Positions 7,919-14,832 of a DNA stretch of 51,566 nt are shown piece by piece. The DNA lies in NCBI RefSeq assembly GCF_026319305.1, contig NZ_JAPDMV010000022.1, positions 1-51,566 on the forward strand, given 5' to 3'. The DNA comes from Methylophaga sp. OBS4. GTDB taxonomy: Bacteria > Pseudomonadota > Gammaproteobacteria > Nitrosococcales > Methylophagaceae. Each line of letters begins with the position of its first letter. The first letter of the stretch is position 1. A model generated the notes under the pieces. The model did not search any database. It was not told the DNA's origin and saw nothing but the letters and a program-made list of their open reading frames with translations. The position numbers were made by a program, and so were the translations under genes.

Positions 7919-9931
7919 ATGACGTCACTCAGCTACGTCCCGGCAATTTTGGGAATATTCGGACTATTTTGTGCTTTTCTGGTTTACAACAAGGTCAAAA
8001 CCCATTCACCCGGTACCGGCAAAGTGGTTGAGATCGGCGATCAGATTCATCTTGGTGCAATGGTCTTTATGCGGGCTGAGTATTCACGTCTCGCCATCTT
8101 CTGCCTTGTCTGCATTATTGCACTCGGTTTATCCGACTTGGGCTGGCATACCGCGCTGGCCTTTTTTATAGGTGCCATATGCTCGGCATCAGCCGGTTTC
8201 ATCGGTATGTACGCTGCCACTAAAGCCAATGTCAGAACGGCCATTGCCGCCCGTGATAAAGGGGCGGCAGAGGCTTTGACCGTGGCTTTTTTCGGCGGCT
8301 CGGTCATGGGGCTGACTGTGGCCGCCATGGGCTTGCTGGGACTGGGTATTCTGTACCTGCTTTATGGCGGTGATCCCCATACTGCACATATCATTCACGG
8401 ATTCGGGATGGGCGCCTCTTCAGTGGCTTTATTCTCTCGTGTTGGTGGCGGCATTTTCACCAAAAGTGCTGATGTCGGCGCTGATCTGGTCGGCAAGGTC
8501 GAGGCCGGTATCCCGGAAGATGATCCGCGTAATCCGGGCGTTATCGCTGACAATGTCGGTGACAATGTCGGTGATGTTGCCGGCATGGGCTCGGATATCT
8601 TCGAATCTTACTGTGGCGCGATGATCGCCAGTATTGCCATTGCATCCACCATGAGCGCAATAGCGGTCAGTCAGCTGGCAGACAGCCAGCAAACGCTGAT
8701 GTTTATGCCGCTGGCGCTGTCCTCCATCGGCCTGCTGTGTTCAGTTGCCGGCATTCTGACAGTTAAAGTCTTTTCCCGGAAAAGCGCTGAAGTCGCGCTA
8801 CGAATCGGCACCATGGGGGCTTCTTTACTGTTTATTATCGTCTCCTGGTTCCTGATAACCCTGCTTGGCGGTGAAACCAACCTCTGGCTTGCGGTATTGG
8901 TCGGCGCTGTCGGCGGCATTATTATTGGCCTGATAACTGAGTATTACACCGGTGGCGCGCCGGTCAGAAAACTGGCAGCCAGTGGTGAAACCGGCCCCGC
9001 CACCATTATGATCGGCGGTCTGGCTCTGGGTATGCAATCGGTGACTATTCCGGTCATTACCATCGCTACTATCATCTTTACCGCCAGCCATTTTGCCGGA
9101 CTCTACGGTGTCGGCATTGCCGCTGTGGGCATGCTGGCAACCGTCGGTATTACCATGGCTATCGATGCTTATGGTCCGGTTGCTGACAATGCCGGCGGCA
9201 TTGCCGAAATGGCGGGAATGGGTAAAGCCACCCGTGACATCACCGATTCCCTGGATGAATTGGGTAATACCACGGCAGCGATTGGTAAAGGTTTTGCCAT
9301 CGGTGCTGCGGCGCTGGCAGCGCTGGCAATTATCAGTGCCTATATCGAAACCGTTAGTCACGGTGATCCCAATTTCGCCCTGCTCATCAATAACCCGGTG
9401 GTATTGATGGGCATGTTCCTCGGCGGTATTTTCCCGTTCCTGGTCAGCTCTTTGACCATGACAGCGGTCGGTGATGCCGCTTTTGACATGATTCATGAAA
9501 TCCGTCGGCAGTTCAAAGAAATTCCGGGATTACTGGAAGGGACTGCCAAACCGGATACCGCGCGCTGCGTGGATATTGCCACCAAGGCCGCTTTGAACAA
9601 GATGATCCTGCCCGGGTCGCTGGCGGTATTAGCGCCGGTTGTCGTGGGTTTCGGCCTCGGCCCTGAAGCGCTGGGAGGTTTGCTGGGCGGTGCCTTAATC
9701 TGTTGTGTAATGATGGCTTTGATGATGGCTAATGCCGGCGGCGCCTGGGATAATGCCAAAAAACACGTTGAAAAAGGCAACCATGGCGGCAAAGGCTCAG
9801 ATGTTCATAAAGCAACGGTTGTCGGTGACACTGTCGGCGATCCGATGAAAGACACCTCCGGCCCGTCGATGAACATTCTGATCAATGTAATGGCGATTGT
9901 CAGTTTGGTGATTGCGCCGCTGTTGATCTGA
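7919..9931 (+). CDS. hppA: K+-stimulated membrane-bound inorganic pyrophosphatase
   Basis: Integral membrane pyrophosphatase (670 residues, about 16 membrane helices) that couples pyrophosphate hydrolysis to cation pumping across the inner membrane. The catalytic loop motif DVGADLVGKVE is at residues 185-195, DNVGDNVGDVAG at 211-222, and the C-terminal GDTVGDPMKDTSGPS is present. GNTTAAIGKG at 449-458 has Ala and Gly at the two positions that are Lys and Thr in K+-independent enzymes, so this is the K+-dependent class. That class includes both H+ and Na+ pumps, and I cannot decide the ion. It is a single-gene unit followed by a terminator-like hairpin. Confidence 0.95.
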   Translation: MTSLSYVPAILGIFGLFCAFLVYNKVKTHSPGTGKVVEIGDQIHLGAMVFMRAEYSRLAIFCLVCIIALGLSDLGWHTALAFFIGAICSASAGFIGMYAATKANVRTAIAARDKGAAEALTVAFFGGSVMGLTVAAMGLLGLGILYLLYGGDPHTAHIIHGFGMGASSVALFSRVGGGIFTKSADVGADLVGKVEAGIPEDDPRNPGVIADNVGDNVGDVAGMGSDIFESYCGAMIASIAIASTMSAIAVSQLADSQQTLMFMPLALSSIGLLCSVAGILTVKVFSRKSAEVALRIGTMGASLLFIIVSWFLITLLGGETNLWLAVLVGAVGGIIIGLITEYYTGGAPVRKLAASGETGPATIMIGGLALGMQSVTIPVITIATIIFTASHFAGLYGVGIAAVGMLATVGITMAIDAYGPVADNAGGIAEMAGMGKATRDITDSLDELGNTTAAIGKGFAIGAAALAALAIISAYIETVSHGDPNFALLINNPVVLMGMFLGGIFPFLVSSLTMTAVGDAAFDMIHEIRRQFKEIPGLLEGTAKPDTARCVDIATKAALNKMILPGSLAVLAPVVVGFGLGPEALGGLLGGALICCVMMALMMANAGGAWDNAKKHVEKGNHGGKGSDVHKATVVGDTVGDPMKDTSGPSMNILINVMAIVSLVIAPLLI

Positions 9932-9966
9932 AGTCAACAACGACATAGCCCGCCAGGACGGGTTCC

Positions 9967-9992
9967 GTCATTCCCACGAAGGCGGGAATCCA
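9967..9992. repeat. short dispersed palindromic repeat
   Basis: CGTCATTCCC followed by ACGAAGGCGGGAATCC is a widely dispersed proteobacterial intergenic repeat type; ATTCCC and GGGAAT form a short stem. It lies between the hppA stop and its terminator-like hairpin. A second GC-rich hairpin (CCCGCC/GGACGGG, about 9949-9962) precedes it. Confidence 0.6.
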
Positions 9993-10002
9993 GAAACAAC
10001 AA

Positions 10003-10020
10003 GGCCACCTACGGGTGGCC
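10003..10020 (+). terminator. terminator-like hairpin after hppA
   Basis: A perfect 7-bp stem, GGCCACC and GGTGGCC, closed by TACG, about 70 bases after the hppA stop. The following bases (TGACTTTCTAT) are only moderately T-rich, so it may be a weak rho-independent terminator. Confidence 0.5.
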
Positions 10021-10069
10021 TGACTTTCTATAATAGTTCCAGTTAAAAACGGGAGTATGACCGGCCTCT

Positions 10070-10387
10070 TTAGTCAACTTCCTGATTTCTGTCTTCAAGT
10101 AGAAATTTTCTCAGTTCCCTTTCTCCACGCATGACATAAAGGATAAAAACCTTTTTGCCTTCTATGCGATAGAACACTCTGCAAGGCCCAATGACAATCT
10201 CTCGATAGTCGGTATTCTGTAGCTCAGAAGGTGCTTTACCGGATTCAGGAAAATCTTTGAGACGCTTTGTGGATTGAAAAACTTGCCGAACTAACTTTTT
10301 TGCAGCGCTGGGCTTGTCCAACGCTATGTATTCAGCTATTTCGTTTAAATCGTTGAGCGCTGACTCCGTCCATATTATTTGAGCCAT
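10070..10387 (-). CDS. RelE/ParE-family toxin
   Basis: A 105-residue type II toxin-antitoxin toxin. ESALNDLNEIAEYIALDKPSAAKK at the N-terminus and REIVIGPCRVFYRIEGKKVFILYVMRGER in the C-terminal half match the ParE/RelE fold. ParE proteins inhibit gyrase, whereas RelE proteins cut mRNA at the ribosome; the sequence leans to ParE but does not settle the point. It overlaps the antitoxin gene by 13 bases. It lies just beyond the last recognisable integron cassette and may stabilise that region. Confidence 0.88.
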   Translation of the reverse strand: MAQIIWTESALNDLNEIAEYIALDKPSAAKKLVRQVFQSTKRLKDFPESGKAPSELQNTDYREIVIGPCRVFYRIEGKKVFILYVMRGERELRKFLLEDRNQEVD

Positions 10388-10632
10388 TTACCCATTTTCT
10401 CTTCAGCTTCCGATTCTGAATATACATGGCCTTCAAAAACTGCTCTTTCGCCCCGAGCTATACCTTCCAGAATACGCATTCTATTTTGCATAAGCTCATA
10501 ATCTTCAACATCAACCAAATACGCAGAAGGTTGGCCATGCTCAGTAATCAGAACAGGCTCTTTAGTGCTGTGAAGATCAGCAAGTATTTTAGTCGCTTGC
10601 CGTTTTAGTGTGGTTACGAGTTCTGTTTTCAT
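10375..10632 (-). CDS. Phd/YefM-family antitoxin
   Basis: An 85-residue antitoxin. EPVLITEHGQPSAYLVDVEDYELM is the classic Phd/YefM DNA-binding and dimerisation segment; the acidic C-terminus (ESEAEEKMGKWLK) would wrap the toxin. Translation begins two bases downstream of a 9-bp perfect inverted repeat (10634-10657), which suggests autoregulation. The toxin gene follows with an overlap. Confidence 0.9.
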   Translation of the reverse strand: MKTELVTTLKRQATKILADLHSTKEPVLITEHGQPSAYLVDVEDYELMQNRMRILEGIARGERAVFEGHVYSESEAEEKMGKWLK

Positions 10633-10633
10633 A

Positions 10634-10657
10634 AAAGTGATACTATTCTATCACTTT
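10634..10657. promoter_or_regulatory. toxin-antitoxin operator palindrome
   Basis: AAAGTGATA and TATCACTTT are perfect inverted repeats separated by six bases. On the minus strand the centre reads TAGAAT, a possible -10 hexamer, so binding of the antitoxin would cover the promoter. Position and symmetry fit type II autoregulation; function is inferred. Confidence 0.6.
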
Positions 10658-10677
10658 GGGCATTGCAATACTTTTTC

Positions 10678-10735
10678 AGCTAACACCGCAAATCACTGGC
10701 GGCAATGGTTTTCAAGTACTACGACCCCTTGATTC
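10678..10735 (-). repeat. degraded attC site at distal end of integron
   Basis: AGCTAAC at 10678-10684 is a credible R' core (GTTAGCT on the minus strand) and CCGC...GCGG forms part of a stem, but no clear R'' core matches the cassette start. It marks the far boundary of the recognisable array and could be a decayed or truncated site. Confidence 0.4.
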
Positions 10736-11342
10736 CAGAGTAAACAATATTCTCTATGGTCTTGCGGTTCGGCCTCTTGGCCTGTGTTGCGAGAACGTTT
10801 TTTGCATAGTCCAACACGGCTTGATGTTGACGACAGTTTGATTCGAACGACCAATTGGCAGCGCCCATTACCAAGATGTTGGCAGCGCCACTTTGAGCAT
10901 CGAGATCGCCTACTTGATCGATAATCTTGTCAAGATAACCTGTGTCGCCGGTGGCAAAAAAGCTTGTCCACCAGATATCTAGCCTTGTGGGACTAATTTG
11001 AGCATCGTTCCACACGAATCGGGAAAACTCTGATTTATCCCGGGCAGCGATTGAGCGTGCTCCATCATCGAGCATTCCAAGATCCATGATCGACCAGCCG
11101 TGCTTCATCTGAACTTTGCCGAGAAAGACCGCCATCAGCTTTGCGGTCTCTTCTGTGCCTGTTGACAATTCCTTGAGATTTATACTGATCCCGACTTGGA
11201 TCGCATCGAATTCGGCTTTGCTGGGTTTGGAGTAGAAAAACGTCATTCGCTGCCCGAGCTCCTCAATTGTGAGGTCCGTATTCTCAGCGTGTACCGGAAC
11301 AAATGCTCCGAGGAGGGCTATTGTGAGCAGAATATTCTTCAT
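10719..11342 (-). CDS. cassette 8: secreted protein of unknown function
   Basis: A 207-residue protein in the last recognisable integron cassette. A signal peptide is clear (MKNILLTIALLGAFVPVHA, cleavage after HA). The mature part is mostly helical, with single cysteine C168 (approximately) and ANILVMGAANWSFESNCRQHQAVLDYA near the C-terminus. I recognise no family. The ATG is preceded by a purine-rich AAAGAAACG. It ends about 35 bases before the degraded attC core, and the distal attC has decayed, so this cassette is probably no longer excisable. Confidence 0.65.
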   Translation of the reverse strand: MKNILLTIALLGAFVPVHAENTDLTIEELGQRMTFFYSKPSKAEFDAIQVGISINLKELSTGTEETAKLMAVFLGKVQMKHGWSIMDLGMLDDGARSIAARDKSEFSRFVWNDAQISPTRLDIWWTSFFATGDTGYLDKIIDQVGDLDAQSGAANILVMGAANWSFESNCRQHQAVLDYAKNVLATQAKRPNRKTIENIVYSGIKGS

Positions 11343-11355
11343 CGTTTCTTTGTGT

Positions 11356-11412
11356 GGCTAACGCTTCATTCAGCCGACGCGTTAGCGGTCGGCTGCGATG
11401 GCTTGTTAGTTG
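11356..11412 (-). repeat. attC site 7
   Basis: A 57-base attC. GGCTAAC (R' core on the minus strand GTTAGCC) and GTTAGTTG (R'' core) flank an imperfect stem made of CAGCCGAC and GTCGGCTG. The centre reads CATTCAGCCGACGCGTTAG. It is almost identical to attC sites 2 and 4. The R'' core is complementary to the start of its own cassette at 11821, as in real cassettes. Confidence 0.85.
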
Positions 11413-11800
11413 TTGAATTTTTTGCCAAACCATAATCCTTAAATAGCTCAACAGTTTTTAGTGTCTTTTGACTCTCCGTGAGAGAGTTGTCACAGCTGAT
11501 AGCATCAAGCTTCTGCAGGATTTCTTTGTTTCTTTTCAATAATCGAACTTGTTTTCTTCCTTCCTTCCAACCTTTAAATGCCTTGGGAATATGGATTACT
11601 ATCCAGATAATGTCACGGAGAAACCACCATAAAAATATTAATGCCCCTATTGTTAGACATAGTGCGATTATCACTGAAATAAATGGCGCAAAAGTTTTAA
11701 CGAATGAGATCTTCGTTTCGAACACAATTAAACCTAGTAAAACCGAGCCAAAAATAAGGCTGGCTGATAAGTAGAGAAGTCCATTTCTTCCAGGTTTCAT
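11366..11800 (-). CDS. cassette 7: small membrane protein, unknown
   Basis: A 144-residue protein. Two or three membrane helices occupy residues 8-80 (SLIFGSVLLGLIVF, FISVIIALCLTIGALIFLWWFL), followed by a basic, helical cytoplasmic tail (GWKEGRKQVRLLKRNKEILQKLD). The last dozen or so residues (NKPSQPTANASAE) are encoded by the attC itself, because the frame runs into the recombination site before stopping. No family recognised. Lower GC than the surrounding chromosome. Confidence 0.65.
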   Translation of the reverse strand: MKPGRNGLLYLSASLIFGSVLLGLIVFETKISFVKTFAPFISVIIALCLTIGALIFLWWFLRDIIWIVIHIPKAFKGWKEGRKQVRLLKRNKEILQKLDAISCDNSLTESQKTLKTVELFKDYGLAKNSTTNKPSQPTANASAE

Positions 11801-11814
11801 GTTTTTCCTATGTC

Positions 11815-11880
11815 AACTAACGCCAAGCTCAGCCGAGGAGGCGTGATAGCGCCGACGTCGGCTGAAGCGACGTGTTGGGC
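11815..11880 (-). repeat. attC site 6
   Basis: A 66-base attC with AACTAAC at 11815-11821 (R' core) and GTTGGGC at 11874-11880 (R'' core). The arms CTCAGCCGA and GTCGGCTGA pair. R'' matches the start of cassette 6 at 12648. It differs from sites 2, 4 and 7 in the middle part. Confidence 0.82.
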
Positions 11881-12136
11881 GCCAAAGTTTCTGACCCGCG
11901 GAGGGACTCGATTGCCGGGTATCTCGCCGAGCACTTCGGCTTCCGCGCGTGTCGTTCTGTATTCGATCTCGCGCGTCAGTTCAAGACGTGACGTATTTCT
12001 CGAACAGCGCAACGCCATCGGCAATGTATTTATCTGCGCTTTTCCTACAGTTTGCCGTCAGTTCGTAGCGAGTCCTGGCCCGCCAAAGCAACGTATGCGG
12101 CATAGTCGTAAAGTGCAAACTGAGGCCCGCCTGTTC
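11881..12136 (-). pseudogene. coding remnants downstream of cassette 6 lipoprotein
   Basis: After the lipoprotein stop, protein-like sequence continues in two frames: first a frame reading STAIALSMRTGGPQFALYDY and ending ALAGQDSLRTDGKL, then a frame reading CRKSADKYIADGVALFEKYVTS with a stop at 11981. Joined with two frameshifts, they would extend the lipoprotein to about 185 residues. A 40-codon ORF (11981-12103) exists on its own but has no visible ribosome-binding site. This looks like a decayed gene end, but it is inference. Confidence 0.4.
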
Positions 12137-12520
12137 TCATCGACAGAGCAATTGCAGTCGATCGGATTCGCATCGAGCCTTGTTTTGAAACTTTAGTCCC
12201 GCATCGTTGCATGTCTTATACATTAGTTGAACAAACGTCCCGGCATTATTAGAATCGCTCAACGATTTTTGAGCGATTGGAAGTATCGCCATGCAACTTG
12301 TGTCGGCTTCGAATGGTTTCTTGCCGGCATTGAGCGCATCCATCTGGATTTGCGATCTATACGCTTGTTCCACATTCCCTGCAACGAACCATTTATCGCC
12401 GCTACTCGCGAAAGATTCTTGGCTCTTTGCAGAAGATTCGTCATTTCCGCAACCAGTTATCGCTGCGGTTGCGAACGCCAATATTACTGAATGGAGAATC
12501 TTGCTCCGTGAATTCTTCAT
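12137..12520 (-). CDS. cassette 6: lipoprotein, probably truncated
   Basis: A 127-residue protein with a lipoprotein signal peptide: basic start MKNSRSKILHS, hydrophobic core, and lipobox AITGC near residue 24. GAGGAG seven bases before the ATG is a good ribosome-binding site. The mature part has three more cysteines (TSCMAILPI, KTCNDAGLK, ARCESDR). No family recognised. The cassette is unusually long beyond the stop, and the downstream sequence looks coding in other frames, so the present protein may be a truncated form. Confidence 0.6.
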   Translation of the reverse strand: MKNSRSKILHSVILAFATAAITGCGNDESSAKSQESFASSGDKWFVAGNVEQAYRSQIQMDALNAGKKPFEADTSCMAILPIAQKSLSDSNNAGTFVQLMYKTCNDAGLKFQNKARCESDRLQLLCR

Positions 12521-12641
12521 ATCGTTTCTCCTCTGTCGCTGGATCTGCCCTGTGACCGCGGTTTCTTTCTGTCCGTTGTAGTAGCTTGCGCACCAACAGC
12601 TTCAATTAAACCAGATGTTTCCATATGATATACCTTTTTAC

Positions 12642-12715
12642 GCCCAACGCCCCGCGTAACGGGCTGGTTTGTAGCGCCAGCGGAAAACCAGTCCCCGTTG
12701 ACGCGTTTGTTACGT
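12642..12715 (-). repeat. attC site 5
   Basis: A 74-base attC: GCCCAAC at 12642-12648 and GTTACGT at 12709-12715 are the core ends, with pairing arms AACGGGCTGGTTT and AAACCAGTCCCCGTT. R'' complements the cassette 5 start at 13284. It is longer than sites 2, 4 and 7, with a different stem. Confidence 0.82.
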
Positions 12716-13258
12716 TTACGCTCTACCGTAGAGCACGTCGTTTCGATGATCCCAAAAATCATGTAATGAGAACCGCGTCTTTATGATGAGCTCGATTATT
12801 CTTTGAAGGGATTCTTCGTCGAACTGAACGTACTCTTGATGCATACCATTCTTGGACATTTTTAGCCGAACGTATGTATACCCCTGGTCGTCTGTAGATT
12901 CCCAGTTGGCATGAACCACCAAATTTCTTAGACGTGAGGACTCCCTTAGATCGCTTAAAAGCTGTTCGTAGCCCTTTAACTCTCGGTTCAATCCGGTCTG
13001 GAAGTCGTCGCAGAAGCGCTTTAGAAGGTCAACTTTTGCCGAGTAATTCATTTTGTTTAAGACAATAAGCCCGGTCGAATCGGTTCTGTCTGTGAAGTTC
13101 TCACACAAAACCGAGTCTAAGGAGCTTTCCAGAGAATTGAAGTACATGACAATAAGACCGATCGACGGCAAAGCGTTATCTAAGTATTCCTCCGCCTTAT
13201 CTTCATCCTCTACCTCGTGGTAGAGATGCTGAATAAACTCTTTCAATCTAGTTTTCAT
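12716..13258 (-). CDS. cassette 5: HEPN-like domain protein
   Basis: A 180-residue, all-helical, soluble protein. SSRLRNLVVHANWES, near residue 112, contains an R-N-x3-H signature like that of HEPN ribonucleases; the upstream helices (MYFNSLESSLDSVLCENF, then KVDLLKRFCDDF) match the layout of HEPN-type proteins found in defence and toxin loci. The tail (DFWDHRNDVLYGRA) reaches the attC. HEPN assignment is from motif and helix pattern only; no antitoxin partner lies in the cassette. It could be an RNase or an inactive relative. Confidence 0.6.
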   Translation of the reverse strand: MKTRLKEFIQHLYHEVEDEDKAEEYLDNALPSIGLIVMYFNSLESSLDSVLCENFTDRTDSTGLIVLNKMNYSAKVDLLKRFCDDFQTGLNRELKGYEQLLSDLRESSRLRNLVVHANWESTDDQGYTYVRLKMSKNGMHQEYVQFDEESLQRIIELIIKTRFSLHDFWDHRNDVLYGRA

Positions 13259-13277
13259 GGTATCCGAATCTTATGAA

Positions 13278-13333
13278 ACGTAACGCTTCATTCAGCCGAC
13301 GCGGTAGCGGTCGGCTGCAGTGACTTGTTAGCT
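13278..13333 (-). repeat. attC site 4
   Basis: A 56-base attC: ACGTAAC at 13278-13284, GTTAGCT at 13327-13333, and stem arms CAGCCGAC and GTCGGCTG. Nearly identical to sites 2 and 7. R'' complements the start of cassette 4 at 13732. Confidence 0.87.
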
Positions 13334-13702
13334 ATTACCTTTTTTTCTAAAAAAATTATAGCTGCCCGCCAGTAAAATTAAACTGAACACAACTAAATAC
13401 CAAGCTTTAAACTCAATTAACGAGAGTTTAAAGGCAATAACTATTATCGAGAGTGACGAAAGAAATAAATCAAAACTGACTAGACCAAACAGAACGGAAA
13501 TAGCGCCTATTATCATAGTCAGCATAACCAACATTGGAACAATGATGATCATAAGAAAAGATGATAAATCTCGATTCCCGTCTAAACTAGCAATCCAACC
13601 AAAAAAGAACATAGCCATCGGGCAAATAATGAATGAGAAGATATAGGAGTAATAGATTGCAGGTACAACTTTCTCTCTCCATGGTTTTAGGTAGTTTTTC
13701 AT
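13328..13702 (-). CDS. cassette 4: four-helix membrane protein, unknown
   Basis: A 124-residue, very hydrophobic protein with about four membrane spans (YSYIFSFIICPMAMFFFGW; FLMIIIVPMLVMLTMII; VSFDLFLSSLSIIVIAF; WYLVVFSLILLAGSYNF) and a basic C-terminus RKKGNS. The stop is inside the attC. AT-rich compared with the chromosome. No conserved polar residues in the helices point to transport, and no family is recognised. Confidence 0.65.
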   Translation of the reverse strand: MKNYLKPWREKVVPAIYYSYIFSFIICPMAMFFFGWIASLDGNRDLSSFLMIIIVPMLVMLTMIIGAISVLFGLVSFDLFLSSLSIIVIAFKLSLIEFKAWYLVVFSLILLAGSYNFFRKKGNS

Positions 13703-13725
13703 TTCACGTCCATGAGTTTATGAAT

Positions 13726-13785
13726 AGCTAACGCCCAAAGCAGCGAGCGCCGCTTTTTGGCGTCCGCTGCCTTTGCTTGTTAGCG
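13726..13785 (-). repeat. attC site 3
   Basis: A 60-base attC: AGCTAAC at 13726-13732, GTTAGCG at 13779-13785, arms AAAGCAGCGAGCGCC and GGCGTCCGCTGCCTTT. R'' complements the start of cassette 3 at 14266. Stem sequence differs from its neighbours. Confidence 0.85.
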
Positions 13786-14238
13786 ATGGAACATTTTTGC
13801 GGTTTTGACATTAGACTCACCAAGAACTCCCTTAAGCTGACTGGCTATTTTATCCATAGTTTCAAAGCCCTCCAGTTTAGTGATGCCACCACCTGAGCTG
13901 TATATGACTATAGATTTGATTTTACCGTGGATAGGCTGAAGAACAGCTTTAGTAATTCTGTTGACTTTCAAAGAGCGAGCCTCATTGAAATCAAATACAG
14001 ATACAACTTCATGATTGATTTCTAGAGATATTTTGCTGTTATTTACTTCCCAGTATTTGAGTTCCTTGACTTTTTTAAAGCCTACATAGATCAAGAAAAT
14101 ACCAAATAAAAACTTCCAGTCATTTTCAATAACCATTGAATATGTGAGCATTATCCCGACAGTCAGAAAAGCCAAGCCAATGGCAATTATTTTCAATTTG
14201 GTACGTCTTAGAAATTTTTTATCGAGTTTGTATGTCAT
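13780..14238 (-). CDS. cassette 3: membrane protein with PH-like C-terminus, unknown
   Basis: A 152-residue protein. Two membrane helices, probably a hairpin (IIAIGLAFLTVGIMLTYSM; FLFGIFLIYVGF), are followed by about 90 beta-rich residues (KISLEINHEVVSVFDF through KIKSIVIYSSGGGITKLEGF) ending in a helix. The layout resembles bacterial PH-domain membrane proteins (YdbT/bPH type), but that is only a fold guess. The final codons overlap the attC. Confidence 0.6.
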   Translation of the reverse strand: MTYKLDKKFLRRTKLKIIAIGLAFLTVGIMLTYSMVIENDWKFLFGIFLIYVGFKKVKELKYWEVNNSKISLEINHEVVSVFDFNEARSLKVNRITKAVLQPIHGKIKSIVIYSSGGGITKLEGFETMDKIASQLKGVLGESNVKTAKMFHR

Positions 14239-14259
14239 ATCCGTACTTTACTTGTAGAT

Positions 14260-14315
14260 CGCTAACGCTACATTCAGCCGACGCGTTAGCGGTCGGCTGC
14301 AGTGACTGGTTAGGC
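14260..14315 (-). repeat. attC site 2
   Basis: A 56-base attC: CGCTAAC at 14260-14266, GTTAGGC at 14309-14315, stem arms CAGCCGAC and GTCGGCTG. Nearly identical to sites 4 and 7. R'' complements the start of cassette 2 at 14752. Confidence 0.87.
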
Positions 14316-14735
14316 ATTTCTGACTCCTTTCAGCTTTTGAACCGCAAAACCAAGCAAAATAAATATGAGTAAAATCTCTGACCATTCAATAATGATGAGA
14401 TAAGCACTGGCCCCTGATAGTCCGAAGGCACTGTAATGGATGTAGATTGCAGCATTAACTAGCACTATAGCTAATGCGACCAAAATAGCTCTGGAAAGCA
14501 CAGAAAACGGATAAAAAATGCTTAGCAGGTAGACCGAAAAACTCGCTAGTAATGTAATACCAATAAGACTGGCTAAGCTAAGTTTTAGAATCGCAATTAA
14601 TTTTGATGAGCCAGTAGTGACATTGAGATGCTGAAAATAGAGTGATGCCCAAAACTCCATAAATAGGTTGTAGGCAAATGGTGCCACAATCAAGATGCCC
14701 ACAAATACTGTACGTTTCCATGTACTTTCATTCAT
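14310..14735 (-). CDS. cassette 2: four-helix membrane protein, unknown
   Basis: A 141-residue membrane protein with about four spans (VFVGILIVAPFAYNLFM; LIGITLLASFSVYLLSIFY; AILVALAIVLVNAAIYI; YLIIIEWSEILLIFILLGF). Short soluble ends and a basic C-terminus (KLKGVRNA) suggest inner-membrane location with the ends in the cytoplasm. No family recognised. Stop lies in the attC. Confidence 0.65.
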   Translation of the reverse strand: MNESTWKRTVFVGILIVAPFAYNLFMEFWASLYFQHLNVTTGSSKLIAILKLSLASLIGITLLASFSVYLLSIFYPFSVLSRAILVALAIVLVNAAIYIHYSAFGLSGASAYLIIIEWSEILLIFILLGFAVQKLKGVRNA

Positions 14736-14745
14736 TGTTTTATAT

Positions 14746-14827
14746 GCCTAACGTTCGCCATAACCGGCGTACAAAAGCAGAGCGAAGCGACGCTTTTGGA
14801 CGTCCGAGTTGATGGGGTTGTTAGAGC
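14746..14827 (-). repeat. attC site 1 (closest to attI)
   Basis: An 82-base attC: GCCTAAC at 14746-14752 and GTTAGAGC at 14820-14827 as core ends; arms ACAAAAGCAGAGCG and CGCTTTTGGACGTC pair imperfectly. R'' matches the junction sequence at 15487-15494, which shows that the methyltransferase gene is a complete cassette inserted at attI. Confidence 0.85.
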
Positions 14828-14832
14828 TCAAT

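Noticed and set aside
11810-12196. 128-codon plus-strand ORF across attC site 6
   Set aside because: It crosses a recombination site, runs opposite to all cassettes, has no ribosome-binding site and gives a low-complexity product.
12517-12762. 81-codon minus ORF between cassettes 5 and 6
   Set aside because: It overlaps attC site 5 and has no protein-like composition; the cassette 5 and 6 genes account for the region.
11356-14827. Spaced similar repeats as a CRISPR array
   Set aside because: The repeats are attC sites with core motifs, palindromic arms and gene-sized spacing; there are no cas genes.
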